Source of the DNA: SAR86 cluster bacterium
GTDB lineage: Bacteria; Pseudomonadota; Gammaproteobacteria; Magnimaribacterales; D2472
Assembly: GCA_018607365.1 (NCBI GenBank)
Contig: JABBBT010000033.1
Coordinates: forward strand, 1 to 59,278
Direction of reading: 5' to 3'
DNA: 59,278 nt
This document shows, piece after piece, positions 18,086 through 28,457 of the stretch (the stretch's first letter is position 1; the number at the start of each line of letters is the position of its first letter). Below the pieces are notes generated by a model. The model did no database searches. It saw only the letters and a program-made list of their open reading frames with translations, and was not told the origin of the DNA. A program made the translations under genes and the position numbers.

Positions 18086-19361
18086 AAAACTATGGAATAA
18101 CAAAACAAGTAATATATCTGAGGAAATTACGTCTTTTTTAGCTGGTGAAGATATTGAGTTGGACAAATTTATATTCATTTATGATGTCGATGCATCTCTA
18201 GCCCATGTCAAAGCTCTGCAGTCTATAGGGATAATAAAAAAAAATGAGCTAACAAAGCTTAGTAAAGCTCTTAAAGTTCTAAGAACGAAGTTTATTAACG
18301 GCACATTTAAGTTAACTAATAAATATGAGGATTGTCACTCAGCCATTGAGTTCTATTTGACTAAAGAGCTTGGCGATCTTGGTAAAAAAGTTCATACAGG
18401 TAGAAGTAGAAATGATCAGGTAATGGTGGCAATGAGATTATTTGCTAAAAAAAATCTTATTGAATTTAAAATAAAGAATAAATTAATTGCTGAAACTTTT
18501 TTAAACTTAGCAAAGAAACACAAAGATTTACCAATGCCAGGATATACTCATCTTCAAAGAGCCATGCCTTCTTCATGGGGCTTGTGGTTTTCTTCATATG
18601 CTGAATCCTTCATTGATAATGTAGATCTAATTAACAATACTATTGATTGGGTTGATTCAAACCCATTGGGAAGTGCGGCTGGTTATGGAGTTGCAATACC
18701 ATTAAATAGAGACTTAGTAACCAAGGAGTTAGGTTTTAGTAGAACTCAGTTAAATAGTTTGTATGTCCAGAATAGCAGAGGTAAGTATGAGATGCAGATA
18801 CTTAATACCTTGAAGCAATCAATGTTAGATATAAGAAAATTTTCATGGGATATGAGTTTATTTTTATCACAAGAATTTGATCTATTATCTATTGATAGTA
18901 AGTATTCAACAGGATCGTCAATTATGCCTAACAAACACAACCCAGATGTCATAGAGATATTAAGAGCAAATTATTCAATTTTAGCTGGCTTTTCATCGGA
19001 ACTGGAAAATTTACTCTCTCTTCCTAGTGGTTATCATAGAGACCTTCAATTAACTAAAAGAAGTCTAATAAATGGTTTTCACACTTCACTTAAATCATTA
19101 GATATTATCCCAGCTTTACTAAAGACAATTAAGATAAACAAAACTAACTCCAACAAATATATAGATAATGAAATGAAAATGACTGACAAAGTTTACTCGC
19201 TTGTTTCTGATGGAGTTCCTTTTAGAGATGCATACAGTCTAGTAAAAAATTCTGATGACCATTCTTTATTACCTGAAAGAAAATCTTTAAATCACTCTAT
19301 GGGATCGCCAGGAAATTTGAATCTCAATTTGTTAGAGAAGAGACTAAAAAAGCAAAAATAA
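18078..19361 (+). CDS. argH: Argininosuccinate lyase
   Basis: HTGRSRNDQV; PGYTHLQRAMP; GSSIMPNKHNPDVIE. Confidence 0.94.
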   Translation: MNKKLWNNKTSNISEEITSFLAGEDIELDKFIFIYDVDASLAHVKALQSIGIIKKNELTKLSKALKVLRTKFINGTFKLTNKYEDCHSAIEFYLTKELGDLGKKVHTGRSRNDQVMVAMRLFAKKNLIEFKIKNKLIAETFLNLAKKHKDLPMPGYTHLQRAMPSSWGLWFSSYAESFIDNVDLINNTIDWVDSNPLGSAAGYGVAIPLNRDLVTKELGFSRTQLNSLYVQNSRGKYEMQILNTLKQSMLDIRKFSWDMSLFLSQEFDLLSIDSKYSTGSSIMPNKHNPDVIEILRANYSILAGFSSELENLLSLPSGYHRDLQLTKRSLINGFHTSLKSLDIIPALLKTIKINKTNSNKYIDNEMKMTDKVYSLVSDGVPFRDAYSLVKNSDDHSLLPERKSLNHSMGSPGNLNLNLLEKRLKKQK

Positions 19362-19408
19362 AATATATAAGTTACTATGATTTAGTAGTTTTATTGGATA
19401 TTTAGTTT

Positions 19409-20683
19409 ATGCAAATACCTGTTAGATTCAGAGTTATTTTTATGTCATTCTTGGCTGTTTTTATTTGCTACATAGATAGAGTGAATATTTCAGTTGCCAT
19501 TATCCCAATGCAAGAACAGTTTGGCTGGAGTGAGTCTCAGGTAGGCATTATTTTTTCTTCTTTTTATCTAGGTTATATTTTTACTATGACTATTGGTGGA
19601 TTTTTAGCTGATAGATATGGTGGCAAAATAGTGCTTGGGTATGGCCTTCTTCTTTGGTCATTATTTACAGTTTTAACTCCAGCATTTGCATATAATGGAT
19701 TTTTTGCAATCTTAACAATAAGAGTCTTAATGGGTCTAGGTGAGGGCATAACCTTTCCTTCTTGGCATGCCTTATATGCTAGATGGATTCCTTTTGAAGA
19801 GAGAACAAGATCAATTGCAATTACAAATAGTGGTATTTCTGTTGGGACTGTTTTTGGATATCTTGTAACAAGTTTAATAATTGCTAGCTATTCATGGGAG
19901 TGGGTCTTTTACTCTTTTGGAATGTTGGGAGTAATTTGGTTCTTTTTTTGGCAGCAAAACGTTACATCATACCCAAGTGACCATAAAGATATATCCTCCA
20001 AAGAGCTTGATTTTATAATTAGAAAGGCACCTGCAAACTCTTCAGCCCCAAAAATTTCTATATTAAAAGTAATAACAAATCTTCCTTTTCTGGCGATAAC
20101 AGTAGCTACCTTTTGTCATAATTGGGCATTATTTATCTTTCTTTCTTATTTACCAAAATTTATTAATAGCCCTGAATCATTAGGAGGATTAGGAATAGCT
20201 TTAGATTCTAGTGTTTTTATCTTTTTAATTTTAATTCCAAGTTTTTTTTCAGTAGTCTCCCTTATTGCTGGAGGTTTTTTAGCAGACAACCTTATAAAGA
20301 AAAAATATCAAGTCATTAAGGTGCGCAAAGTTCTTAACTCTATCGGTTTCTTTGGATCTGCCTGTTGTTTATTTTTAATACCATTTCAAGATTCACACCT
20401 TTTTATAATTTCTCTTTTATGTGCAACAAATATTTGTACTGGAATTGCTGCTGGAGGTTTTGGAGTCAATCATGCTGATTTAGGTCCAAGATATACAGGG
20501 ACATTGGTTGGTATCTCTGGAAGTCTAGGCATGATCGCAGCAGTGATTGGTCCATTAGCTGCAGGCTTCATACTTGATATAACTAATTCTTGGGAATTAA
20601 TATTTCATATATGCTCATACATGTTGTTGTTTGGTGGTATTTTCTATCTGATTTTTGCAAGTACTGATAAGCAATTCGAATAA
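19409..20683 (+). CDS. MFS transporter (anion:cation symporter-like)
   Basis: 12 hydrophobic segments; GGFLADRYGGK motif. Confidence 0.82.
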   Translation: MQIPVRFRVIFMSFLAVFICYIDRVNISVAIIPMQEQFGWSESQVGIIFSSFYLGYIFTMTIGGFLADRYGGKIVLGYGLLLWSLFTVLTPAFAYNGFFAILTIRVLMGLGEGITFPSWHALYARWIPFEERTRSIAITNSGISVGTVFGYLVTSLIIASYSWEWVFYSFGMLGVIWFFFWQQNVTSYPSDHKDISSKELDFIIRKAPANSSAPKISILKVITNLPFLAITVATFCHNWALFIFLSYLPKFINSPESLGGLGIALDSSVFIFLILIPSFFSVVSLIAGGFLADNLIKKKYQVIKVRKVLNSIGFFGSACCLFLIPFQDSHLFIISLLCATNICTGIAAGGFGVNHADLGPRYTGTLVGISGSLGMIAAVIGPLAAGFILDITNSWELIFHICSYMLLFGGIFYLIFASTDKQFE

Positions 20684-20717
20684 TATTATCACTTATGAAT
20701 TTAAGTTATAATGAACA

Positions 20718-21491
20718 ATGGACACAAAACTAGAGATAGCAAAAAACTGGCTTCCAAGATATACAGGAATGCCATTAGAAATGTTTGGCGATTATATCTT
20801 AATCACTAATTTTAAAGACTATGTTATAAAATTTGCTGATAGATTTAACTGTGATGTTTATGGCGAAGGAAGGGCTATGCAAGCCTCCACTAATAGCGAT
20901 GGACTAACAATTATTAACTATGGCATTGGATCACCCAATGCTGCAACGATAATGGATTTACTTGTTGCTGCAAAGCCTAAAGGTGTTCTTTTTCTTGGAA
21001 AGTGCGGTGGGTTAAAAAATTCTTCAGAAATAGGTAATTTTATTCTGCCAATCGGCGCTATAAGAGGAGATGGAACTTCAAATGATTATTTTCCACCCGA
21101 AGTCCCTGCATTACCCTCATTTAAACTTCATAAATTCGTTTCAGACATCATAATTGAGAAAGAAAGTGATTATAGAACTGGAGTTATTTTCACTACTAAT
21201 AGAAGAGTATGGGAGCATGACAAACGCTTTCTTAAGAGACTTAAAAAGACAACTGCTATTGGTGTTGATATGGAAACCGCAACTGTATTTTCTGTTGGTC
21301 ACTTTAATGAAATTGCAAGAGGGGCATTGCTATTAGTTTCTGATGTTCCATTAACCCCTGAGGGAGTTAAAACAGAAACATCTGATAAAGAAGTGACCCA
21401 AAAGTGGGTAGATTTACATCTAGAAATCGGTATTAAGGCTATGACCGATATTGGCAAAAGTGGAGAAGAGATAAAGCACTTTAAATACTAG
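20718..21491 (+). CDS. amn: AMP nucleosidase, catalytic-domain-only form
   Basis: FLGKCGGLK; GVDMETATVFSVGH; LLLVSDVPLTPEGVKT. Confidence 0.75.
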   Translation: MDTKLEIAKNWLPRYTGMPLEMFGDYILITNFKDYVIKFADRFNCDVYGEGRAMQASTNSDGLTIINYGIGSPNAATIMDLLVAAKPKGVLFLGKCGGLKNSSEIGNFILPIGAIRGDGTSNDYFPPEVPALPSFKLHKFVSDIIIEKESDYRTGVIFTTNRRVWEHDKRFLKRLKKTTAIGVDMETATVFSVGHFNEIARGALLLVSDVPLTPEGVKTETSDKEVTQKWVDLHLEIGIKAMTDIGKSGEEIKHFKY

Positions 21492-21495
21492 TTGT

Positions 21496-21996
21496 TTAGA
21501 GAGCTAATCTTTGAAAGTAGTTAAATATATCCTGTAGACTTCTTTCTCTTGCTGTAGTCCACTCTTTTGTAGATGAGCTATTTAGAATATTCATTTCTTT
21601 ATCAAATACAATAACTCTAGGCACTCCTTTTTCTCTAGCAACTCCAAAATAATCCATAAGTTCCATATTTTTATCATATCTTCCAACATCAATATGCATA
21701 ATCTCAAAGTGCTCTGACATAAACTTTTTGATAGAAGGTACTTGCAGTGAACCATCTAATATTCTGCAATCTGGACACCAGTTTCCGCCAAATATTATAA
21801 TTGGTTGCTTTGATTTGCTTGTTGTAGCTTCCATAAATTTTTTAACATCTATCTCAGTACAGATCTCCCCATCATATGGAAGTGGCAGAGGAATACTTAG
21901 CTTATCTTCTGGATTAAGTAGAATTGTTTGTGAATTTAAATCGATAGTCATAAAAATAATTAGTAAAGAAAATATTTTTTTTAATTGTTTTTTCAT
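21496..21996 (-). CDS. Thioredoxin-fold thiol reductase, secreted
   Basis: Signal peptide; FGGNWCPDCRILDG active-site CxxC. Confidence 0.75.
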   Translation of the reverse strand: MKKQLKKIFSLLIIFMTIDLNSQTILLNPEDKLSIPLPLPYDGEICTEIDVKKFMEATTSKSKQPIIIFGGNWCPDCRILDGSLQVPSIKKFMSEHFEIMHIDVGRYDKNMELMDYFGVAREKGVPRVIVFDKEMNILNSSSTKEWTTARERSLQDIFNYFQRLAL

Positions 21997-22073
21997 GATG
22001 TTAGTTTAATATTAAAAGCATATTGTGAAGATTGTCTTCCGGTATTGCAATAACTTTTAATAATGGCATTTAA

Positions 22074-22496
22074 ATGATTTGGTTAGTAAGATTTTATTTA
22101 TTCTTTATGGGGATTACCTACTTACTAATAGGTTTATGGGCTATTTTAGATCCCTTATTTATCTCCATGGAGATATCCGCTCCTTCTTTTTTAGATGCGG
22201 TTGGATTGAGTATAACTTCAGAAATTGGTTACTCTGAAATTGCGGGATTATATGGTGGTTTAAACATTGGTATTGGTCTAATGTGTATAGTGGGGATTGC
22301 TAAGGAAGCTATTGGTATTTTTTCAATAAAATTTCTTACATTCTTAGCAGGGTCAATTGCGTCTGGTAGAGTACTATTTTCATTACTGCCATCATCACCA
22401 ACTTTCTTTAATAGTTTTTTTGTATTCGAAATTTGTGCAGTAGCTATAGGTTTATGTTTTTTAAGAGTATTAAGTGGATCTAAATCAGATTACTAA
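22074..22496 (+). CDS. Small membrane protein (DUF4345-like)
   Basis: Four hydrophobic segments. Confidence 0.5.
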   Translation: MIWLVRFYLFFMGITYLLIGLWAILDPLFISMEISAPSFLDAVGLSITSEIGYSEIAGLYGGLNIGIGLMCIVGIAKEAIGIFSIKFLTFLAGSIASGRVLFSLLPSSPTFFNSFFVFEICAVAIGLCFLRVLSGSKSDY

Positions 22497-23430
22497 TATT
22501 TAATATATAAATAAAATATCCTAATACAAAGCAGCAACCAATCAATCTAATAGTCTTTATTCCAAAATACTTAGATGAATACATTGTCGCAACCAAAATA
22601 AATAATAAAGTAACTAACAACATTACTAAATAATCTCTAGAGTAGATTGTTGGATGAAGAGAGGTATTGGAAAAAAATCCAAGAATTGGAACAACCAAGG
22701 CTATATTCATAACATTTGAACCAATTACATTTCCAATTACCATATCATTTTTATTTTTGGTTATTGCTGATATGGTTGCTGCTAATTCTGGCAAGCTTGT
22801 CCCAATTGCAATAATAGTTAATCCAATAATTAATTGAGGGACATTTAATAATATCGCTATAGACTCTGCATGTATGACTGCAAAATGAGATCCTCCTATT
22901 AAAGCTATTAAACCAATAGCAAGAAATAAACTGGTATTACTTATTGGAGAGTCTGGGTCTTCTATTAAGGGGCTAGTGTCTTCATGCGATTTAAATTTAT
23001 ATGTTATTAAAATAAATAAGAAGAATAGTAATACAAAAGTAATACTTTCATATGAAGTGATCTTTAGGTCTTGCAAGCTTAACCCCAATAAAATGGCTCC
23101 TAATAGAAATGGTAGGAACTGAATAAAAGAAGTTTTAGATGGCTTAATACTTATCCCAATGCAAGAAACGCCAAATATAAGAGCAATATTTGAAATATTA
23201 GAGCCAACAACTGTGCCCATGGCTAATTCTTCACTATTATTAATTACTGATGAAATACCTACAAAAATTTCTGGGGCAGAAGTGCCGAGCGCCACTATTG
23301 TTAAACCAATGGTTAATTCACTCATGCCAAGTTTTTTTGCAAGAAGTGATGAGTTATCAACAAATTTGTCAGCACCCCAAACCAAAACTGCTATAGAAGT
23401 AAGAAGGCCGACCAGATGAAATGTAAACAT
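22480..23430 (-). CDS. Calcium/sodium antiporter (YrbG family)
   Basis: Duplicated GLTIVALGTSAPE / GLTIIAIGTSLPELAAT motifs. Confidence 0.92.
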   Translation of the reverse strand: MFTFHLVGLLTSIAVLVWGADKFVDNSSLLAKKLGMSELTIGLTIVALGTSAPEIFVGISSVINNSEELAMGTVVGSNISNIALIFGVSCIGISIKPSKTSFIQFLPFLLGAILLGLSLQDLKITSYESITFVLLFFLFILITYKFKSHEDTSPLIEDPDSPISNTSLFLAIGLIALIGGSHFAVIHAESIAILLNVPQLIIGLTIIAIGTSLPELAATISAITKNKNDMVIGNVIGSNVMNIALVVPILGFFSNTSLHPTIYSRDYLVMLLVTLLFILVATMYSSKYFGIKTIRLIGCCFVLGYFIYILNISNLI

Positions 23431-23564
23431 ATCCTATTTTACATCAGAGAAATGGCTTTAAAAAAATATTTTGTTTAATTATCCGTCAATATATTTTTTA
23501 GGTGGTAGTTTTATAAAAATGCAATATATAATAAGCAGTCAAACATACACATAAGGATAAAATA

Positions 23565-24362
23565 ATGGAAATTAATAGCTTATTTAACGTTACTGGAAAA
23601 GTTGTTGTTGTTACCGGTGGATCAAGAGGAATTGGAGAAATGATAACTGCTGGTTTTTTAGCTAATGGTGCCAAAGTGTATATTTCAGCTAGGAAAGCAC
23701 CACCTCTTATGGAAAAAGCAAAAGAACTATCTGAAAGGTATAACGCAGAATGTATAGCAATACCATGCGATCTTAGTACTTTAGAGGGCATGGATTATTT
23801 CACACAACAAATTACAGAAAAAGAAAATGGTATTGATTTTTTAATTAATAATGCTGGAGCTGCTTGGGGAGAACCCCTAGAAGATTTTTCTGAAACTGGT
23901 TGGGATAAAGTAATGGATCTTAATGTAAAAAGTATTTTCTTCTTAACTCAAAAACTTAAATCACTTCTAAAAACAAATGCAACAATTGATGATCCCTCAA
24001 GAGTCATAAACATAGGATCTATCGATGGACTAAATGTTCCAGCCTTTGAAACATATTCCTACAGCACATCTAAAGCTGCAGTTCATCATTTAACAAGAGT
24101 ACTTGCCAACAAACTTGTAAAGGAAGATATTCTTGTCAATGCAATTGCCCCCGGACCATATCCTAGTGCAATGCTTGGGTCTGCAGTGAATTCGGATTAC
24201 TCTTTCATAGCAGAAGCCAATCCAAGAAAAAGAGTTGGTACCCCTGAGGATATAGCTGGGCTTGCAATATTTTTATGCTCTAGAGCAGGTGCTTATACAG
24301 TTGGTGAGACAATTACATCTGATGGTGGATTAGTAAAGACCGCAGGGCACAAGCTAGGTTAA
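23565..24362 (+). CDS. SDR family oxidoreductase
   Basis: TGGSRGIGEMI; INNAGAAW; YSTSKAAVHHLT. Confidence 0.9.
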   Translation: MEINSLFNVTGKVVVVTGGSRGIGEMITAGFLANGAKVYISARKAPPLMEKAKELSERYNAECIAIPCDLSTLEGMDYFTQQITEKENGIDFLINNAGAAWGEPLEDFSETGWDKVMDLNVKSIFFLTQKLKSLLKTNATIDDPSRVINIGSIDGLNVPAFETYSYSTSKAAVHHLTRVLANKLVKEDILVNAIAPGPYPSAMLGSAVNSDYSFIAEANPRKRVGTPEDIAGLAIFLCSRAGAYTVGETITSDGGLVKTAGHKLG

Positions 24363-24364
24363 AA

Positions 24365-25267
24365 CTATTTTTTAGCATCTATAAAAGCTTTAATAATAAG
24401 ATCTTTCATCCAAAGGTGACCGCCATCTCCTTCGTCGCTTTTGTGCCATATCAGGAAATATTCCATTGATGGTATTTCTATTGGCACCTCAATAAAAGGA
24501 AGATTATTGGCAATTGCAAAACTCCTAGTGCCCATTAAGACAAGATCTGTTGATCTTAATATTTGAGGGGCAATTAAGAAATGTTGACAGCGAAGGGCCA
24601 CCTCGCGCCTATATCCTATTTTATCTAGCTCTAAGTCAATTAAATGCAAACCTCTTCTTCTGTTAGAGACGTGCAGATGCCTTTGATTTAAGATATCTTC
24701 AATAGTAATATTTTTAATATCAGCGAGATGATGTCCATCTCTATGCATTGCGACCCAATCATCTTCAAATACCTTAAATGAATCAATCTCATCAGATACA
24801 GGAATAACTGGATCCACTACGAAATCTAAATTATTTGTAGCAAGCGCATGAACTTGGTCTGATCTGCTATAAGCATAGCTACCAAGAGATACACTTGAAG
24901 CCTTTTTATCTATCTCATTCATGATAAACGGAAGGACTCTTCCCTCAGAAACATCTCCTAATGAAAGTTTGAATGTTCTCTTTGATATCTTTGGATCAAA
25001 TGTATCAGGCTCATTAACACTTAGTTGCATAAGTGATAATGCATTTTGAATATCTTTAATAATATTTTCTGTTTTCTGAGTTGGAACCATCCCAGAACCA
25101 GTTCTAATAAAAAGGTCATCATTAAATTTTTCTCTTAATCTGGATAGAGCATTACTAACAGCTGGCTGAGTTATACCCACAACTTCTGCAGCTTTGGTTA
25201 AACTGCCCTCGGTGTATATTGCATTCAAAATAACAAATAAATTTAAATCAAATGAACTAATTTTCAT
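24365..25267 (-). CDS. LysR family transcriptional regulator
   Basis: N-terminal HTH: LNLFVILNAIYTEGSLTKAAEVVGITQPAVSNALSRLR. Confidence 0.92.
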   Translation of the reverse strand: MKISSFDLNLFVILNAIYTEGSLTKAAEVVGITQPAVSNALSRLREKFNDDLFIRTGSGMVPTQKTENIIKDIQNALSLMQLSVNEPDTFDPKISKRTFKLSLGDVSEGRVLPFIMNEIDKKASSVSLGSYAYSRSDQVHALATNNLDFVVDPVIPVSDEIDSFKVFEDDWVAMHRDGHHLADIKNITIEDILNQRHLHVSNRRRGLHLIDLELDKIGYRREVALRCQHFLIAPQILRSTDLVLMGTRSFAIANNLPFIEVPIEIPSMEYFLIWHKSDEGDGGHLWMKDLIIKAFIDAKK

Positions 25268-25314
25268 ATTTACCTCTTTTCAAAATTACTAGCTGATATT
25301 TTGTATTTTTTGAT

Positions 25315-25341
25315 ATAGCTTTGTTGTTAACATAGAGCTAT
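25315..25341. promoter_or_regulatory. Candidate LysR-regulator operator
   Basis: Inverted repeat ATAGCT-N15-AGCTAT in the divergent lysR/acyl-CoA dehydrogenase intergenic region. Confidence 0.35.
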
Positions 25342-25418
25342 TATTAGTTAAATCAATAAACATACTATTCATCAGACTTATAATGGTAACAAATATAAGT
25401 ATATAAAGGGAGATTTAA

Positions 25419-26666
25419 ATGATGTCAGAACTAAGACCAATTGCTCAAGATTTAATAAAAAGAGTTGATGATTTTATTCAGAATGAAATTGCTCATAATG
25501 AAAATTTATACCACGAACAATCGAAAGATGAAAATGGAACATGGGTAGTACCTCCAATTATGGAAGAGATGAAGGCAAAAGCAAAAGCTGCTGGCTTATG
25601 GAATCTTTTTCTACCTGAAAGTAAAAATGGTGCGGGTCTGACTAACTATGAATATGCTCATTTAGCAGAAATTATGGGTGCATACGGTATTGCATCTGAA
25701 GTATTTAATTGTTCAGCTCCTGACACAGGAAATATGGAAGTTTTAGAAAGATATGGAAATGATGAACACAAAGAAAAATACTTAAAACCACTTTTAAATG
25801 GTGACATACGTTCTGCTTTTGCAATGACAGAACCTGGTGTTGCATCATCAGATGCTACTAATATAGCGTCCTCAGCTGTCTTAGATGGTGATGAATACGT
25901 TATCAATGGAGAAAAGTGGTGGACATCTGGGGCTGGAGATCCTAGATGTGAAATATTAATTTTCATGTGCGTAACGAATCCAGAAAATCATAGACACCAG
26001 AGACAATCTCAAATTTTAGTTCCCATGAATTCTGAGGGAATTGAGATTCAAAAGATGATGCATGTATTTGGTTATGATGATGCACCTCACGGTCATGGCC
26101 ATATTAAATTTACAAATGTACGAGTTCCAAAAGAAAATCTATTATTAGGTGAGGGTAGAGGTTTTGAAATTGCTCAGGGAAGGCTAGGGCCGGGCAGAAT
26201 CCATCATTGCATGAGAGCAATTGGTCTCGCTGAAAGAGCTCTAGAAATGATGTGTAGGCATGGTATGGAAAAAGTTGCTTTTGGAAAACCATTAGTCCAG
26301 CTTGGTGGCAATATGGACATTATTGCAAACTCAAGAATTGAAATAGATCAAGCAAGATTGCTTACACTAAAAGCTGCTCAAATGATGGATACAGTTGGAA
26401 ATAAAGTGGCTGCAAGTGAAATAGCTCAAATTAAAGTTGTAGCTCCAAACGTATGTTGTGATGTATTAGATAGGGCTATTCAAATGCATGGTGGCGCTGG
26501 TGTTTCACAGGTATATCCACTTGCACAAATGTATGCCCATATGAGAACTCTAAGACTTGCAGATGGTCCGGATGAAGTTCATAGAAGAGCTGTAGCAAGA
26601 CATGAGCTTGGCAAATATATGGTGAAAGATTCAGGTGTAGAGTCTTCAAACATATCCAGAAGCTAA
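25419..26666 (+). CDS. Acyl-CoA dehydrogenase
   Basis: [45 protein letters not shown]. Confidence 0.92.
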   Translation: MMSELRPIAQDLIKRVDDFIQNEIAHNENLYHEQSKDENGTWVVPPIMEEMKAKAKAAGLWNLFLPESKNGAGLTNYEYAHLAEIMGAYGIASEVFNCSAPDTGNMEVLERYGNDEHKEKYLKPLLNGDIRSAFAMTEPGVASSDATNIASSAVLDGDEYVINGEKWWTSGAGDPRCEILIFMCVTNPENHRHQRQSQILVPMNSEGIEIQKMMHVFGYDDAPHGHGHIKFTNVRVPKENLLLGEGRGFEIAQGRLGPGRIHHCMRAIGLAERALEMMCRHGMEKVAFGKPLVQLGGNMDIIANSRIEIDQARLLTLKAAQMMDTVGNKVAASEIAQIKVVAPNVCCDVLDRAIQMHGGAGVSQVYPLAQMYAHMRTLRLADGPDEVHRRAVARHELGKYMVKDSGVESSNISRS

Positions 26667-26673
26667 CCTTATT

Positions 26674-28083
26674 TTGACAAATAATTTCAATTTAGTTTTT
26701 TACGACACTGAAACGACTGGGATTCAGAAAGACTTTAGTCAAATTCTTCAATGCGGATCTGTTCTAACTAATAGTTCATTAGATACATTAGATGAGCAAA
26801 ATATAGGATGTGCTCCTTTACCCTGGGTTATACCTCAACCTATGGCAATGATTACTAACAAAAAGATAGATCTTTTTAATTCAAATATATCTCATTATCA
26901 AATGATGAAGGATCTTCAACTTCAATGGAAAGAATGGTCTGCACAAAACCCATCAATATTTATAACTTATAACGGGCATGCTTTTGATGAAGAGCTGGTT
27001 AGAAGACAGTTTTTTTGGAACCTATTGGAACCTTATACGACTAATACCAATGGTAATGGCAGACTAGATTTAATGTTAATGATTCATAATATTGCTGCAT
27101 ATTTTTCTGATGAAATATCTATGCCATTATTTGAAGGAGGTCCGGGCATTAGTTATAAGTTAGAGCATTTAGCCATAGAGCATGGTATTGATGCAGGTGA
27201 TGCGCATGATGCAATAGCCGATTGTAATCTTATGATTGAGATGTGCAGAATTATCAAGGAAAGACTACCTGAGGTATTTGAATCCTTTGTGAATATTTCA
27301 ACAAAGCCTGGAATTAAATCTTTGCTTTATTCTGAAGAATTTTTAGCATTGGGTGAAATTCATAGAAGGCATACATTTAAGTACCCAGTGGTTTTATGTG
27401 GTGCTGATGCTAGTAGACCTAATGAAATTGTTTTCTATGATTTAAGTTATGATCCTGAAGACATACTCGATTTAGACTTTACGGAAATAAATAAATTAAT
27501 TCAATCAAAAGGCCGAGACGGACCCCTTAAAAAATACAAAATTAACAAAACAATCCCCGTATGTTCTTCAAAATATCTTAAAAATCCAGATGTTTTTGAT
27601 ATAGAATTTTCTGAATTACAAAGAAGAGCAGATTTAGTTAGATCAGATAAAGATTTCCAACAAAAAGTATCTCAAGCTATGGAAGATAGGATGATGAGTT
27701 TTCCTGAGTCTGAGCATATTGAAGGAACCATATATTCAGGTGGTTTTCCTTCATACAAAGATAAAGATTTAATGCAAGAATTTCATATGTCTAAGGATCT
27801 TAATCATTTAGTAAAAATTTCTAGAAACTTCGAAGATGAAAGATTGAGAATTTTTGCAGAAAGAATAATATGTACTGAATATTCAACGAATATACCTGAT
27901 GATATTAACAATAGGTATCAGGAACTCATAGATGAGAGAAATGGAACAGACGGTTTGTGGGGCTCAATAGACAAATCCCTATTACAAATTGAAAAATTGC
28001 TAGTTGAAAGAGACGATGCTGAGAGTCAAAAAATACTTAGCGCTACTAAGATAAAAATTGAGTCTATGAAAGTAGGTTTATAA
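26674..28083 (+). CDS. sbcB: Exodeoxyribonuclease I (TTG start)
   Basis: FYDTETTGIQKDFSQILQ DEDDh motif; HDAIADC. Confidence 0.92.
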   Translation: MTNNFNLVFYDTETTGIQKDFSQILQCGSVLTNSSLDTLDEQNIGCAPLPWVIPQPMAMITNKKIDLFNSNISHYQMMKDLQLQWKEWSAQNPSIFITYNGHAFDEELVRRQFFWNLLEPYTTNTNGNGRLDLMLMIHNIAAYFSDEISMPLFEGGPGISYKLEHLAIEHGIDAGDAHDAIADCNLMIEMCRIIKERLPEVFESFVNISTKPGIKSLLYSEEFLALGEIHRRHTFKYPVVLCGADASRPNEIVFYDLSYDPEDILDLDFTEINKLIQSKGRDGPLKKYKINKTIPVCSSKYLKNPDVFDIEFSELQRRADLVRSDKDFQQKVSQAMEDRMMSFPESEHIEGTIYSGGFPSYKDKDLMQEFHMSKDLNHLVKISRNFEDERLRIFAERIICTEYSTNIPDDINNRYQELIDERNGTDGLWGSIDKSLLQIEKLLVERDDAESQKILSATKIKIESMKVGL

Positions 28084-28220
28084 AAAAATGGAGGACTAAG
28101 TCCTCCATTTAGACTAGCAAATTCTAATAGGGGGGAGACGTTGCTAGCTGCACGTATTGTATTAATACTTTCATTCTTATCAATACAATTTCCTCTAATA
28201 ATCCATTTATCGCTAGGAGA
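28081..28220 (-). ncRNA. Candidate small RNA with C6 loop and intrinsic terminator
   Basis: Minus-strand hairpins ATTGTATT/AATACAAT, CTAGCAA..TCT-CCCCCCTATT-AGA..TTGCTAG, and AAATGGAGGAC-TTA-GTCCTCCATTT followed by T tract; no ORF of note in this intergenic region. Confidence 0.45.
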
Positions 28221-28293
28221 TAATATATATATTTAAAGAACATATTTTTTTGGAACACTGAAGATAATAAATTCTGTATAATACTTTTCTCTT

Positions 28294-28372
28294 AGACCCG
28301 TAGCTCAGTTTTGGTTAGAGCGCCGCATTGACATTGCGGAGGTCGATGGTTCGAGTCCATTCGGGTCTACCA
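28294..28372 (+). tRNA. tRNA-Val(GAC)
   Basis: AGACCCG/CGGGTCT acceptor, anticodon loop TTGACAT, GGTTCGAGTCC T-loop, encoded CCA; TATAAT about 11 nt upstream. Confidence 0.94.
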
Positions 28373-28457
28373 CTTTATTTTAAATACCAAGAACCTTTAA
28401 TGACTTGCACTTAAAAGTTATGAGAATGCTAAACTCTTTAAATATTATTATAGGATT

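Noticed and set aside
28124-28174. 16-codon minus ORF MKVLIQYVQLATSPPY as a leader peptide
   Set aside because: No downstream minus-strand gene to regulate and the only SD-like sequence is too far upstream; kept only as part of the sRNA candidate.
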